NCBI RefSeq assembly: GCF_002884445.1
Contig: NZ_KZ614144.1
Location: forward strand, 5,293,212 to 5,357,211
Direction of reading: 5' to 3'
Source of the DNA: Paenibacillus castaneae
GTDB taxonomy: Bacteria; Bacillota; Bacilli; Paenibacillales; Paenibacillaceae
DNA: 64,000 nucleotides
Every line of letters begins with the position of its first letter. Within the stretch, counting starts at the first letter, position 1. This document shows positions 43,811 to 53,800 of this stretch, piece by piece. The notes beneath the pieces were generated by a model. The model did not search any database. It was not told where the DNA came from and was given only the letters and a program-made list of their open reading frames with translations. The position numbers and the translations under genes are program-made.

Positions 43811-44815
43811 CTAACGTAATGTGAGCATAATTTTGGCGACCTTGCCGGGTCCGGATATAAGTTTATCGAAACATGCTGCTCCTTCTTCGATGGGTGCATG
43901 TATTGTCCATGGCAGTAGATTAATTCTGTTTTCGGTAATCCATTGCAACGCCGTTTCAAAATCGATAGGAGTATTGGAAAAAGCACCATACATCTTAATC
44001 TCGTTGCGAATGGCCACATTCACTGGAAGCTTCGACTCATTCTGGTGGAGACCGGAGAATACTACACTTCCACCTGGTCTAACGTAATCCATGCACTGAA
44101 CACGTGTAACTTCCATGCCGACCGCATCCACTGCCGCATCAAAGGATCCTGCCTTCACATTCTCTAAGCTCGTAATTGCCGTGCCTCCCAATTCCTTCAC
44201 GATTTCTAAGCGTTCCGGACTAATATCTACAATAGTAATATTTCTCAAGCCATAAACTTGGGCAGCCTGCAGAATAAACAGTCCGATGGGCCCGGCGCCA
44301 ATAATCAGTAGCTGATCTGTCGGATCAAGCTTGAGTAAACGGCATACGTGAACGGCTACGGCAAATGGCTCAGCTAGAGCGCCATTATCAAAGCTAACAT
44401 GGTCTTCAAGTAAGTAAACATTGCTCTCTGGAACGGCAATATATTCCGCGAATGCCCCAGACCGATGCGCTCCCAACAAACTTCGCTCAGCACATAGCTG
44501 CGCTGATCCCGTCGTACAATAACGACATTGTCCGCAAGAAAGCAACGGATTCACCGTTACCCGATCATCCGACTTGAATCTTCTAACATCGCTTCCTGTC
44601 GAGGCAATAATGCCAGAAAACTCATGGCCCATAACAAGAGGCGGTTTGCGTAAGGAATTATGACCGAGATAACCGCTTAACTCTGATCCGCAAATTCCAA
44701 CACGTTCTACTCGGATAAGCACCTCATCCGATCTTACATCCGGTATAGACAATTCCCTTATGTTCATCAGCTTTGGCCCTTCATAGACCAGCGCTTTCAT
44801 CCGTTTCCCGCTCAT
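43811..44815 (-). CDS. Zinc-dependent medium-chain dehydrogenase (sorbitol/threonine dehydrogenase-like)
   Basis: An MDR oxidoreductase of 334 residues. GICGSE holds the catalytic zinc cysteine, GHEFSGI the histidine-glutamate pair, and CGQCRYCTTGSAQLC the four structural zinc cysteines. The nucleotide site is LIIGAGPIGLF with an aspartate after the next strand (IVDISPER), so NAD is expected. I used ATG 44815 after AGGGGGA rather than an in-frame start 93 bases upstream that overlaps the GH4 gene. It oxidises a secondary alcohol of a sugar; which one is unknown. Confidence 0.92.
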   Translation of the reverse strand: MSGKRMKALVYEGPKLMNIRELSIPDVRSDEVLIRVERVGICGSELSGYLGHNSLRKPPLVMGHEFSGIIASTGSDVRRFKSDDRVTVNPLLSCGQCRYCTTGSAQLCAERSLLGAHRSGAFAEYIAVPESNVYLLEDHVSFDNGALAEPFAVAVHVCRLLKLDPTDQLLIIGAGPIGLFILQAAQVYGLRNITIVDISPERLEIVKELGGTAITSLENVKAGSFDAAVDAVGMEVTRVQCMDYVRPGGSVVFSGLHQNESKLPVNVAIRNEIKMYGAFSNTPIDFETALQWITENRINLLPWTIHAPIEEGAACFDKLISGPGKVAKIMLTLR

Positions 44816-44861
44816 ACTGCTCCCCCTCTCATGAAGAGTCAAATTGCTTACATATCGATCT

Positions 44862-46172
44862 TTATTGGAAGTTCGGAAGCCATGCTTTATTAGCCTCGAA
44901 TAGTTCATCGACCATCGCGTGAATTTCCGCTAAACTTAAAACCGCTGAGGTTAATGGGTCCATGCAAATGGCTTGGAACACTTTACGCTTATCACCGGTA
45001 AGCGATGCTTCCACAGCTAACGATTCACTGCGAGCATGGGTGTTGGCAAGAATGGCCAAATGCTCCGGCATATTTCCGACCTTTATTGGATCGAATCCGT
45101 GTTTTGAAGCCAGAATAGGTACTTCTACATTACTTCCATTCGGTAAATTATCAATATATCCGCGGTTTTCTATATTTCCGTTAAATGTGAAGAGCGTTCC
45201 ATCTCCCAGTATGGCATTCAAAATATACGAGGCGTATTCCGTGCTTCTTGTCAAATCGATAGGATCCTCTAAATTGGCTTTCAGTTCATCTTTCCATGTT
45301 TCCTCTTGGGCTAAATATTCATGTAAAATATAAGCATGCTCCCCCGGATTCCAGCCTGTTCCATGAGTACAATATTTCTCTATTAAATCAGGTCTTTTTC
45401 TAAACCAGGCGTTATATTCGGAATTATGTCCGCTAGACTCGGTAACATAATAATCTAAATGAAGAAACATTTCGTTACGGACCAGCTCTTCATTATAAAC
45501 CACCGGATTTTCCATTAGCTTTCTAAGCTGCGGATAAGCATCATTGCCGTTCCATTTGAATTCCGTATAAAATGCCAAGTGATTAATTCCAAAGCATGTA
45601 TACGAAATTTCGTCAATTGGAGCTTCAAGCCAGCGTGCAAGCATTTCTGCTGTATGCTGTACGCTATGGCACAATCCTACAATGTTCACATTTGTAGAAT
45701 CCTCCACTGCCTTGCAGAGCATCGTCATCGGGTTGGTGTAATTGAGAAAGATCGCATTAGGACAATGCTTCTCAATATCTTTTGCGATATCGACCATGAC
45801 AGGAATCGTTCTCAATGCTCGGAATATACCTGCGGGTCCTCTAGTATCACCTACATTAATATCAACACCATATTTTTTTGGAATTTCTATATCATGTCTG
45901 AACGTTTGCACACCACCTACTAAAATCGTACAAATAACTGCATCAGCTCCCTGCAAAGCTTCAGCCCGATTCATAGTTGCTTCCACCTTAGCCGGAAAAT
46001 TACCAACTTTGATGATCCGCTCTACTACTTTTTTGACGACTTCCAATCGATCCCCGTCAATATCCATTAACGTGATCGTACTTTCTGCCAACGAAGGAAA
46101 TGATAAAATATCCGTTACTAGCTTTCTTGTAAACCCGATGCTGCCTGCCCCGATAAATGTGAATTTTGACAT
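44862..46172 (-). CDS. GH4 family glycosidase (alpha-galactosidase/alpha-glucosidase/glucuronidase type)
   Basis: An NAD- and metal-dependent glycosidase of 436 residues that acts by oxidation-elimination rather than direct displacement. GAGSIGFTRKLV binds NAD, NYTNPM (near 152) and GLCHS with the metal ligand Cys168 are present, and GINHLAF carries the second ligand His (about 199). The CHS motif with an alpha-galactosidase-like neighbourhood is consistent with the alpha-galactosidase/glucuronidase subgroup. It follows the two permeases by 40 bases. It probably opens the disaccharide brought in by the adjacent importer. The start has GGAGGG. Confidence 0.92.
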   Translation of the reverse strand: MSKFTFIGAGSIGFTRKLVTDILSFPSLAESTITLMDIDGDRLEVVKKVVERIIKVGNFPAKVEATMNRAEALQGADAVICTILVGGVQTFRHDIEIPKKYGVDINVGDTRGPAGIFRALRTIPVMVDIAKDIEKHCPNAIFLNYTNPMTMLCKAVEDSTNVNIVGLCHSVQHTAEMLARWLEAPIDEISYTCFGINHLAFYTEFKWNGNDAYPQLRKLMENPVVYNEELVRNEMFLHLDYYVTESSGHNSEYNAWFRKRPDLIEKYCTHGTGWNPGEHAYILHEYLAQEETWKDELKANLEDPIDLTRSTEYASYILNAILGDGTLFTFNGNIENRGYIDNLPNGSNVEVPILASKHGFDPIKVGNMPEHLAILANTHARSESLAVEASLTGDKRKVFQAICMDPLTSAVLSLAEIHAMVDELFEANKAWLPNFQ

Positions 46173-46212
46173 GACGTATTTCCCTCCAAATAGTTTTTAA
46201 TATTGCGAGCTT

Positions 46213-47097
46213 TTAACCCTTGACGCTTCCTAATACAATCCCTTTGACAAAATACTTTTGCAAGAACGGATAAACTACCAATATTGGCAGCGCTCCAAGG
46301 AAAACCTGCGCCGATTTAAGCGTTTGTTCATTCAACGATTTAATTAAGTCCTTACTTGCGCCTCTCATAAACTGCTGATCCATCTTTACAATAATGGTTT
46401 GCATATAGCTTTGCAGAGGATAATTTTCTGGCGTATTCATATAGATCAATCCATCAAACCAACTGTTCCAATGAGTGACGATTGAAAATAGCGTTAATGT
46501 AGCGATGGCCGGCAGAGACGCTGGAAGAAATATTTTGAACAAAATACTAAAATGACCTGCTCCATCCATAAAAGCCGATTCTTCAAGCTCTCTCGGAATG
46601 CCACGGAAAAAATTCAGCAATAGCACAACACTGAAGACTTGTACCGCTCCCGGCAATACCAGCGCCCAGATCGTATCTATAATTCCAACATAGTAAATAA
46701 TGATGTAACCAGGAATCAATCCGCCGCTAAAAAAAATTGTAAATACGAAAAACCAGGCAAATATTGATCGAGGACGGAATGATCGAACTTCTTTGGATAA
46801 CGGGTATGCCGTTAGCACAACGATCAACATATTAATGAGAACTCCAAGCACAACACGCTTTACCGTTATACCCATCGATGTTAAAAATTGCGACTTGGAT
46901 AAGACTAACTGGTATGAGGCGAACGTAAAATCGACTGGCCAAAACTTGATATTTCCAGTAGCAACAGCTGCCTTGGAGCTTAACGAAATGGCCAGAACAT
47001 GACATATAGGAAGCAAACAAGTCAAAGTGATCAAGGTCAAGAAAATGTAGTTTGCAATTACAAAAATCCGCGAACCGATCGTTTTATCCGCAACCAT
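46213..47097 (-). CDS. Sugar ABC importer permease, YtcP-type
   Basis: A membrane subunit of 294 residues. The N-terminal helix is near 13-35. The EAA loop reads LEESAFMDGAGHF followed by FLPASLP, and the tail KGIVLGSVKG is the YtcP pattern. GGAGGA precedes the ATG. It lies 23 bases after its LplB partner in the IclR-site operon. Confidence 0.93.
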   Translation of the reverse strand: MVADKTIGSRIFVIANYIFLTLITLTCLLPICHVLAISLSSKAAVATGNIKFWPVDFTFASYQLVLSKSQFLTSMGITVKRVVLGVLINMLIVVLTAYPLSKEVRSFRPRSIFAWFFVFTIFFSGGLIPGYIIIYYVGIIDTIWALVLPGAVQVFSVVLLLNFFRGIPRELEESAFMDGAGHFSILFKIFLPASLPAIATLTLFSIVTHWNSWFDGLIYMNTPENYPLQSYMQTIIVKMDQQFMRGASKDLIKSLNEQTLKSAQVFLGALPILVVYPFLQKYFVKGIVLGSVKG

Positions 47098-47120
47098 GGT
47101 ACCATCCTCCTGCCTAAGTT

Positions 47121-48065
47121 TTAAAAAATCCGGTAATTGGCCAATCGGTAGGCAAGGTAATAAGAAAGTGAAACCATGACTAACGACACCATAGATTTGA
47201 ATAACCCCACTGCTGCAGCAAAAGAGTATTGACCATTAATTAATCCGATTCTGTAAACATACGTATCGATGATATCACCGGTCTTATAAAGAGCCGGGCC
47301 GTAGAGCATTAACACTTGCTCAAACCCCGCATTTAAAATATCTCCCAAGCTCAACGTTGCAACGAGGATAATGATCGGAAACATCCCAGGGAGCGTTATA
47401 TTCCATATTTGTTTCCATCGGTTAGCCCCATCGATTGCTCCCGCCTCATGCAATGTAGGATCCACATTGGTAATAGCAGCTAGAAAAACAATCGTATTGA
47501 ACCCCATGTTTTTCCAAGTGTCAGAAGCGACCAATACATACGGGAATATCGAAGGCTTGCCTAAAAAAAGGATCGGTTCAACACCGAACAAACCTAAAAA
47601 CTGATTTACAATTCCATCGATAGACAATAATTGAAATAAAATACCTCCCAGTATAACCCAAGATAAGAAGTAGGGAGCGTAAATAACGACTTGGATAAAT
47701 CTTTTGTACCATTGCTTCATTACTTCATTGAGGAGAATCGCTATCGTAACTGGAAGTAACAACCCCGCCGCGATCTTCATCATTGCAATGAAAAACGTAT
47801 TCCATAAAACATTTCTGAAATCTGGAAGCTGTACCATGAACTTGAAATGTTCCAACCCTACCCATTTCGAATCAAAAAAACCAGACGAAGGAACGAAGTT
47901 CTGAAAAGCCATAATAATTCCAAACATGGAACCATATGAAAAAATGAGCACCAATATGATCCCGGGAACTAACATAAAATAGAGAGGTATCTCTCGTCTA
48001 AATTGTGTAGAACCAATACCTTTCAGACGAGTATTATTTTGTTGATTTAGTTTAGTAACAGCCAT
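47121..48065 (-). CDS. Sugar ABC importer permease, LplB-type
   Basis: A membrane subunit of 314 residues. The first helix follows a REIPLYFMLVPGIILVLIFS-like segment. The EAA loop reads LHEAGAIDGANRW followed by TLPGMFP. ATG 48065 has AGGGG seven bases upstream; an earlier in-frame start would run into the intergenic hairpin and is rejected. It is 86 bases after the binding protein, with a stem-loop between them. Confidence 0.93.
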   Translation of the reverse strand: MAVTKLNQQNNTRLKGIGSTQFRREIPLYFMLVPGIILVLIFSYGSMFGIIMAFQNFVPSSGFFDSKWVGLEHFKFMVQLPDFRNVLWNTFFIAMMKIAAGLLLPVTIAILLNEVMKQWYKRFIQVVIYAPYFLSWVILGGILFQLLSIDGIVNQFLGLFGVEPILFLGKPSIFPYVLVASDTWKNMGFNTIVFLAAITNVDPTLHEAGAIDGANRWKQIWNITLPGMFPIIILVATLSLGDILNAGFEQVLMLYGPALYKTGDIIDTYVYRIGLINGQYSFAAAVGLFKSMVSLVMVSLSYYLAYRLANYRIF

Positions 48066-48085
48066 ATCCCACCCCTGAGATCCAA

Positions 48086-48124
48086 GTTTTCTACCTACCC
48101 GCTTTGTCATAGGCAGGTAGAAGA
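48086..48124 (-). promoter_or_regulatory. Intercistronic stem-loop between binding protein and permease
   Basis: A long stem (GTCTTCTACCTGCC with GGTAGGTAGAAAAC, minor mismatches) has no T-tract after it. It is placed right after the binding-protein gene, where such hairpins usually protect the upstream message and so raise binding-protein yield over the permeases. Partial termination is the alternative. Confidence 0.5.
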
Positions 48125-48151
48125 CTGAAATATTTAAACCCCGGTTATTTC

Positions 48152-49783
48152 CTATTTTCTAGATTTATACCAATCGTTGACCTCTTTTGTAATATCGTCT
48201 CCGCCCTGTTTCTTCCACTGCTCAACAAAAGTATCGAATTTGTTAATATCTGCCCCGTTAACGATACTAATGAAAGCATCCTCGAACAACTTATTCAGAT
48301 TCGCCTGTTTCGTATTCATCGTAACAGTCGGAGTACCGAAGAACTCGTTGTTGATCCATTGGAAACTATCATATAAACCGAGTGACCCATCAATACCGTA
48401 TTCAAGACTCACTCCCCAAAACTCGTCATTGCCGTTGTTATAATCTTCGATCATATTGTATAGCACTTGCTCTCCAGGATGAAGCTTCGAAGCATCCCCT
48501 GATTTTAATGCTTTTTCAATTGATTGCATAAATACAATATTTTTTCCCCAAGGTTGAGCATCGCCAGGAGCCAGTTTCCACAGATTGCTGTTATCCGGAT
48601 CAGCCTGTGGATTTTCTCCCCAATAAAAGTCTGCAACCAAATTCAACATTTTGATCAATGCCTCAGGATTGGAGTGCCCCTTCTTTAGAACATATAGTCC
48701 TGTCAAAGAAACTGTATTTTGCAAATGCAAGGCCGGTTGGCCATCAACGGACATGAATTTGAATGCCTTCCATTCCGCTTCCGGATCATTATCTTTAACG
48801 AGCTGCAATGGCCATTCCGGCGCCCACCATTGCCCAAAGTGAATTCCGACTCTGCCATTGATAAGATCCTGACGTGCCTTTTCCCCATCATCGCCGAGGG
48901 TCCACTCATTACTGATAAGGCCTTCTTTCTTCAAATTTTGCAAACTTTGCAAAGCCGCCTTCACTTCTGGTTGTATGTTGCCATTAACTAGATTTCCATT
49001 CGCGTCTTTAAGCCAAGCATTAGGATAAGCATGATATGCCGCAAATAGCCCACTTAGGCTATACATATCCCATGATTCTGTTCCAGCTTGGAAGCCGTAA
49101 TTTTTGGTAGGATTCATCGCTTTAAATGCTTCAGCAATCGCAATGACGTCTTGGAATGTTTTTGGCTCCGGAATATTCAGCTTCTTCAGCCAATCCGTTC
49201 TAATCCAAGTCATAAAACCTTCTTCTGCTGGTCTTTGCAGGTTAGGAAGGAAATACAGTCTGCCATTTCTCTTAAGCGGCTCAAGCGCTTCGTCCGGCAT
49301 AAGCTGTTTGACTAGCGGCGAGGCATACTCCTCGAAGAGGTCGGTAAGATCCTCAGCAATGCCTGCTTGAATAAGTTGATCTACTTGAATCATTTCTTCT
49401 TCGGATACTGTGAACAAATCCGGCAGATCATTTGTAACGATAAGTGCATTGACCTTCTGGGTGAATTCTTGCCCTTTTGGCATTGCTAGCGTCACGTCAA
49501 GCTTAATACCTAACTTTTCTTCAACAAGCCTTGTCCATTGATTATCTTTAGTCGATTGTCCGTCAGGGAACACAACGTCCGCATCGACTCTTCCGACTGC
49601 GAAGGTCATTTTTATAGGCGGATCGTACTTATCTCCTGAACTGGAACTTTCGGTTGTCGAACTATTATTAGGTGTAGCCTGAGGTTTTGATGTGTTGCTT
49701 GGTTTATCTGTTCCGTTACTGCAAGCTGCTATCAAAAGCATAAACATCATAGTTAACAACAAATTAGTAGTGAGTTTTTTCAT
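48152..49783 (-). CDS. Extracellular solute-binding lipoprotein (paralog of the 62171 gene)
   Basis: The binding protein (543 residues) of the third importer. It has the lipobox LIAAC with Cys21 and a Ser/Thr/Asn linker to about residue 48. ATG 49783 has GGGGAG six bases upstream, better than an ATG two codons earlier. The protein is collinear with the 62171-63826 product over its whole length, sharing blocks such as KLDVTLAM/KLNVTLAM, LPDLFTV and the final QGGDDITKEVNDWY. It starts the operon that continues with two permeases, GH4, zinc dehydrogenase, FAH and SMP-30. Two IclR-type sites lie 242-275 bases upstream. Confidence 0.92.
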   Translation of the reverse strand: MKKLTTNLLLTMMFMLLIAACSNGTDKPSNTSKPQATPNNSSTTESSSSGDKYDPPIKMTFAVGRVDADVVFPDGQSTKDNQWTRLVEEKLGIKLDVTLAMPKGQEFTQKVNALIVTNDLPDLFTVSEEEMIQVDQLIQAGIAEDLTDLFEEYASPLVKQLMPDEALEPLKRNGRLYFLPNLQRPAEEGFMTWIRTDWLKKLNIPEPKTFQDVIAIAEAFKAMNPTKNYGFQAGTESWDMYSLSGLFAAYHAYPNAWLKDANGNLVNGNIQPEVKAALQSLQNLKKEGLISNEWTLGDDGEKARQDLINGRVGIHFGQWWAPEWPLQLVKDNDPEAEWKAFKFMSVDGQPALHLQNTVSLTGLYVLKKGHSNPEALIKMLNLVADFYWGENPQADPDNSNLWKLAPGDAQPWGKNIVFMQSIEKALKSGDASKLHPGEQVLYNMIEDYNNGNDEFWGVSLEYGIDGSLGLYDSFQWINNEFFGTPTVTMNTKQANLNKLFEDAFISIVNGADINKFDTFVEQWKKQGGDDITKEVNDWYKSRK

Positions 49784-50024
49784 TCTCATCTCCCCTTCAT
49801 TCCCCTTTGCTTATAAGTGAAGTAATCAATGTCGCAAATGATGTTGCTTTACTTTGAGTCCTTCGAATGCGCTTTCAAAATATTGATTTATTTCCTGCAG
49901 TAACGTATCACCTCCCAAACATCGTCTAAATTTCATCTTTTCTCTTATCTCGCACTAGTTATGTAAGCGTATTCTAATTTGAGAAAATATCATATTAACT
50001 TATAATGTCCACTCGTGATATAAG

Positions 50025-50058
50025 TTCGTTATGTTGAATTTGATTTCTGAATTACGAA
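50025..50058. promoter_or_regulatory. Tandem palindromes, putative IclR operators (third importer operon)
   Basis: TTCGTTATGTTGAA (50025-50038) and TTCTGAATTACGAA (50045-50058) begin exactly 20 bp apart upstream of the binding-protein gene. The 450-base gap otherwise holds a TTC-N8-GAA-like match at 49972-49985 (off the 20-bp phase), a cre-like half (TGTAAGCG near 49963), and little else. Confidence 0.65.
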
Positions 50059-50178
50059 TCATTATTAATAAATTATCACATACCTTGAATATAATCAAGT
50101 GAAACAAAAGATAATTCCACATGCCGAACTTACTTTTATGGAATATCAGAATATAAACCTCTTGTATTTTCCACCAAA

Positions 50179-50225
50179 TATTAAAGAAAACAACGCAGGT
50201 GCGCTTCTTTGCCGGCCCGCATTGT
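50179..50225 (-). terminator. Terminator of the SLH fragment
   Basis: On the minus strand CAATGCGGG pairs, with two G-U pairs, with CCTGCGTTG and is followed by TTTTCTTTAAT. It starts about 19 bases after the fragment's stop codon. Its arms resemble those of the terminator at 50773-50817, so the terminator was duplicated along with the SLH tail. Confidence 0.7.
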
Positions 50226-50243
50226 TTCCCCAACTTTGCTGCG

Positions 50244-50726
50244 TTACTTATTATTCAACTCTAGTGCACCTAGCAATACCGTTACAGCTTCTGCTCTTGT
50301 CCCTGTGCCGTTCGGAACAAAACGATTGCCTCCGCGGCCTTGAATGATTCCCGCTTCTGCTAATGCCTTAACTGCTGCTTTCGCCCACGCTGGAATATCG
50401 CTATCGTCGGCATAGCTGGTTGTCTCAGCGTTATCCAACGTAATGCCAAGTGCTCTTGAGAGCATCGTTATCATTTCGGAACGGCTTATTTTTGCATTCG
50501 GCCTAAAGCTACCATCCGTGTACCCTGTAATGATACCTGCTTCAACCGCACACGCAATGGCTTGTTGCGCCCGTATACCAATATTATCCAGTTCAATGAA
50601 GTTGATTCCAGCTCCAGCCCCTTGCAGTTCCAATGCGCGTGCCAGCATGACTGCGAACTCAGCGCGTGTGACACCCGCATTCGGCTTGAACGTACCATTC
50701 GGATAACCGTTCACAATTCCTTTAGC
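50244..50726 (-). pseudogene. Detached duplicate of the SLH tail of the giant surface protein
   Basis: A frame of about 160 codons repeats the last part of the 50831-58231 protein: the second half of SLH domain 1 (NGYPNGTFKPNAGVTRAEF), all of SLH 2 (GYTDGSFRPNAKISRSEM), and all of SLH 3 (GRGGNRFVPNG), ending ALELNNK exactly as in the parent. It begins straight after an in-frame TAA and lacks a signal peptide and the first half-domain. The GTG at 50714 has only a weak AAAGG. It is a broken tandem copy and would not be exported. Confidence 0.8.
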
Positions 50727-50772
50727 TTACCTCCCATAGATATGTATTGTATCTATTGCAATAGGCTCTTAG

Positions 50773-50817
50773 AAATAAAGCAACGCGGTCCGGGCGGTTC
50801 AGCCAGTTCCGCGTTGC
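50773..50817 (-). terminator. Terminator of the giant surface-protein gene
   Basis: GCAACGCGG pairs with CCGCGTTGC (50780-50817) and is followed by TTTATTT on the minus strand, 14 bases after the stop codon. Confidence 0.85.
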
Positions 50818-50830
50818 CTAAATTACTGTG

Positions 50831-53800
50831 TTACTTGTTATTCAGCTCTAGCGCGCCTAGCAATACGGTTACTGCTTCTGCTCGAGTCGCTGAGCCGTTC
50901 GGAACAAATCGATTGCCGCCGCGACCTTGGATAATACCAGCCTCTGCAGATGCCTTAACCGCTGCTTTCGCCCACAACGGAATGTCGGCGTCATCAGCAA
51001 AACTAGTCGCTCCGGCGTTATCTAGCGCATAGCCGAGTGCTCTTGTGACCATCGTCATCATTTCAGCGCGGCTAATTTTCGCATTCGGCCTAAAGCTTCC
51101 ATCTGTATACCCTGTAATAATGCCCGCTTCTACTGCCTGCGCAATAGCTAGCTGCGCCCACTTGCCAATGCTTCCTTGGTCTGTGAAACTCAGTTTAGCT
51201 CCAGCCCCTTGCAGGTTTAATGTACGTGCAAGCATGACTGCGAATTCAGCGCGGGTGACGTCACCGTCCGGCTTGAACGTACCGTTCGGATATCCATTCA
51301 CAATGCCTTTAGTCACTGCCAGCTCGATATTAGCCTTAGCCCAATGACTTGAGATGTCACTTAACGTTTCGGATGCAACCTTCTTGTCAACTGCAAATAC
51401 GGCAAATTTCGTGAAGTGATCTACTTCTACAGAAATTTTGTCTCCGTTGATCTTTCCGCCGATTTCCACCCAAACTTTCATTACTTCATCATAATAGAAT
51501 ACAGATGCCTTTTGGTTATCGTTCAACTTGTTCGCATCGAACGCAAAGGTCAACGTAATCGCTTTGATGAAGTTGCCCGAGAAGTTTTTCAATATTTCAA
51601 ATATCGGACTAAGTAGCATCTGTTGCGCGGTTACAAGTTTCATGCCATCCAATACTTTTTCTACGGTCAATTTCAGCTCTTGACTGGTTGCGCCCGCAGG
51701 TATCGTAATTATGATCGCCTCGCCCAATTGGGTCGTGCCGCCGCTTCCAGCAGGTAGTGTCAATCTGCCTTCCCCAGCGGGAGGTGCAACGATGACCTTA
51801 TCTCCGCTATCCTGATCCACATTCGGTGCTGCCGCACGTTTCACGATAATCGTATAGGTTTTTTCTGTGCCATTCTGTGCGGTGACTACAATTGCGATCG
51901 TATTTTCTCCTACGTTCAGGTTGATCACATTGGCCGTACCACTCGTATATTCCGTTCCATTCACCGAGATCGTTGCATGCTCCTCTGCAGCTTCCGCAAT
52001 AAGCTCGACGGAAGATACGGAGTGGCTTACGTCTATAGTATAGTTTTGATTTGATAAACTAAACGGTGTGTTCCAGGTTCCCGCAGTGAGCGTCAAGCTG
52101 TCAAGATCAGCGTTGGAACTAAACGGCGACCCTTCGTTTCCACCCAAATACGCATCATAATCAAAAGTTCTAACATGGAACGATGTTCCCGGTGTAACGA
52201 TAAATACTTGGGTTGGATCATGCGGATTCATCTCCACATCTCTGACATAAGGCCATGACAGACCTTCATTCACTTGATGCCATGTCTCGCCTCCATCAAC
52301 CGTCAGCCATGCGCCGCTAGATTCCGGAATGCCTCCAGCGATCCATACATTGCTTGACCCGACGATGATGATGTTCTCATCTTGCGGATTGACGTCAAAT
52401 CCTCTGACGAACTCATCTTCGAAGATCAGCTCCCAAGTTTCGCCGCGATCCGTACTGCGATACAATCCAGGAGAATTGTAAGGCGTCCAGTCATCATTCT
52501 GGTAAGGGCCAACGGCTACAAATACATGCTCAGAATTTTGTCTGGAAACAATAATTTTCTGAATCCCTTCAAATTCGATACCGCCAATTCTCTCCCACGT
52601 TGCTCCGGCATCCGCGGAACGGAAAAATCCATCTGAGCCGCCTGCGTATACGTAGTTGCCATTCGTTGGATCAACCGCTGTTGCAGCCGTGCGATCGGGA
52701 TTCACATCCCATGTTTCATTACCGTCATACTCATATGCTTCCTTGTCTGTTGCCTCTCTCATATCCAAAACCTTACTCCAGGTTACTCCGTCGTCAGTAC
52801 TCTTAAATACAACATCATCCGCAACAACATACAAGGTACGATTATTTATCGGGCTTGTTCTATCGAGAGACAGGCCACGTATCGCTGCACCGTTCTGATA
52901 GTTATTCCACCTTGGAGTATCTGACTTTGGAAGGCCTGAATGCGATTCAATCCAAGAGCCGTTTGCTCCATATTCCGTACTTTTCACGAGAATCTGATCG
53001 ATATAGTATCCGCCCAGTCCGGCCCATACCACATTTTCGCGATCCGGATCCGCCAAAATGGCTTGTGCTTGGCCGCCAATCCCTTTCCAATCACTTACGA
53101 ATTGTGCTTGGTTCGCGTGCTGGAAGAACCTTCCGTTGTCCATGCTTCTCCAAAAACCAATATCGGAGTTACCCGTATAGATAATATTTGGATTCGCTTC
53201 GCTGATTTTCAACGTTAAGGATACGACGTTGCTTACCCCTGTTGTAGAATACCAATCTCCATGTTCATCTGTGCGTTTATTCGAGCTCGCTGACTTAAAG
53301 TGTCTAGCTCCATCGTCAGACATAAATACCCATTGGGAATCGACCCAGAAATACACATCCGGATTCGCCATGGAAGCGGCAATCGTCTTAACGTAAGCAG
53401 GGGACGTAGAGTAATAGTGATGAATTGCCCCTAATTCAAATGTGCCTGGAGTTGATGCTTCAGCGATAAGCTCAAACCCGTTAGCTGCATTAGCTGAACT
53501 ATACTCATACACTTTTGGATAATTTCTTGTCTGGGCGCTTGGCTGAGTATCAGACCAACCTCGGATATCGAATAGTCTCACAATGGAATGGTTATCGACT
53601 GCTTTCACCTTGACGATACCGAAAGTATCCATTAGTTTCTCCCATGACCAAGTACCGTTATTGAACGTTCCTTTATAAACTCCTGTTCCCGGAAGAGTCC
53701 GGTTGCTTCTGTTGCCCTTGGAAACATACAGAACATTCGGATCTATAGGATCTAGTTCAAAATCCGATACATACCTCATAAACAGAGGCTCAGTTAAGTC

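Noticed and set aside
48086..48124. The hairpin after the binding-protein gene as a full terminator
   Set aside because: The stem is strong but is followed by AAAAC instead of a T-tract, and the permeases depend on read-through. A message-stabilising hairpin fits better.
49972..49985. TTCTAATTTGAGAA as an extra IclR operator
   Set aside because: It has the TTC and GAA arms but is not on the 20-bp phase of the pair at 50025/50045 and has a weaker core. It may just be A+T-rich promoter DNA.
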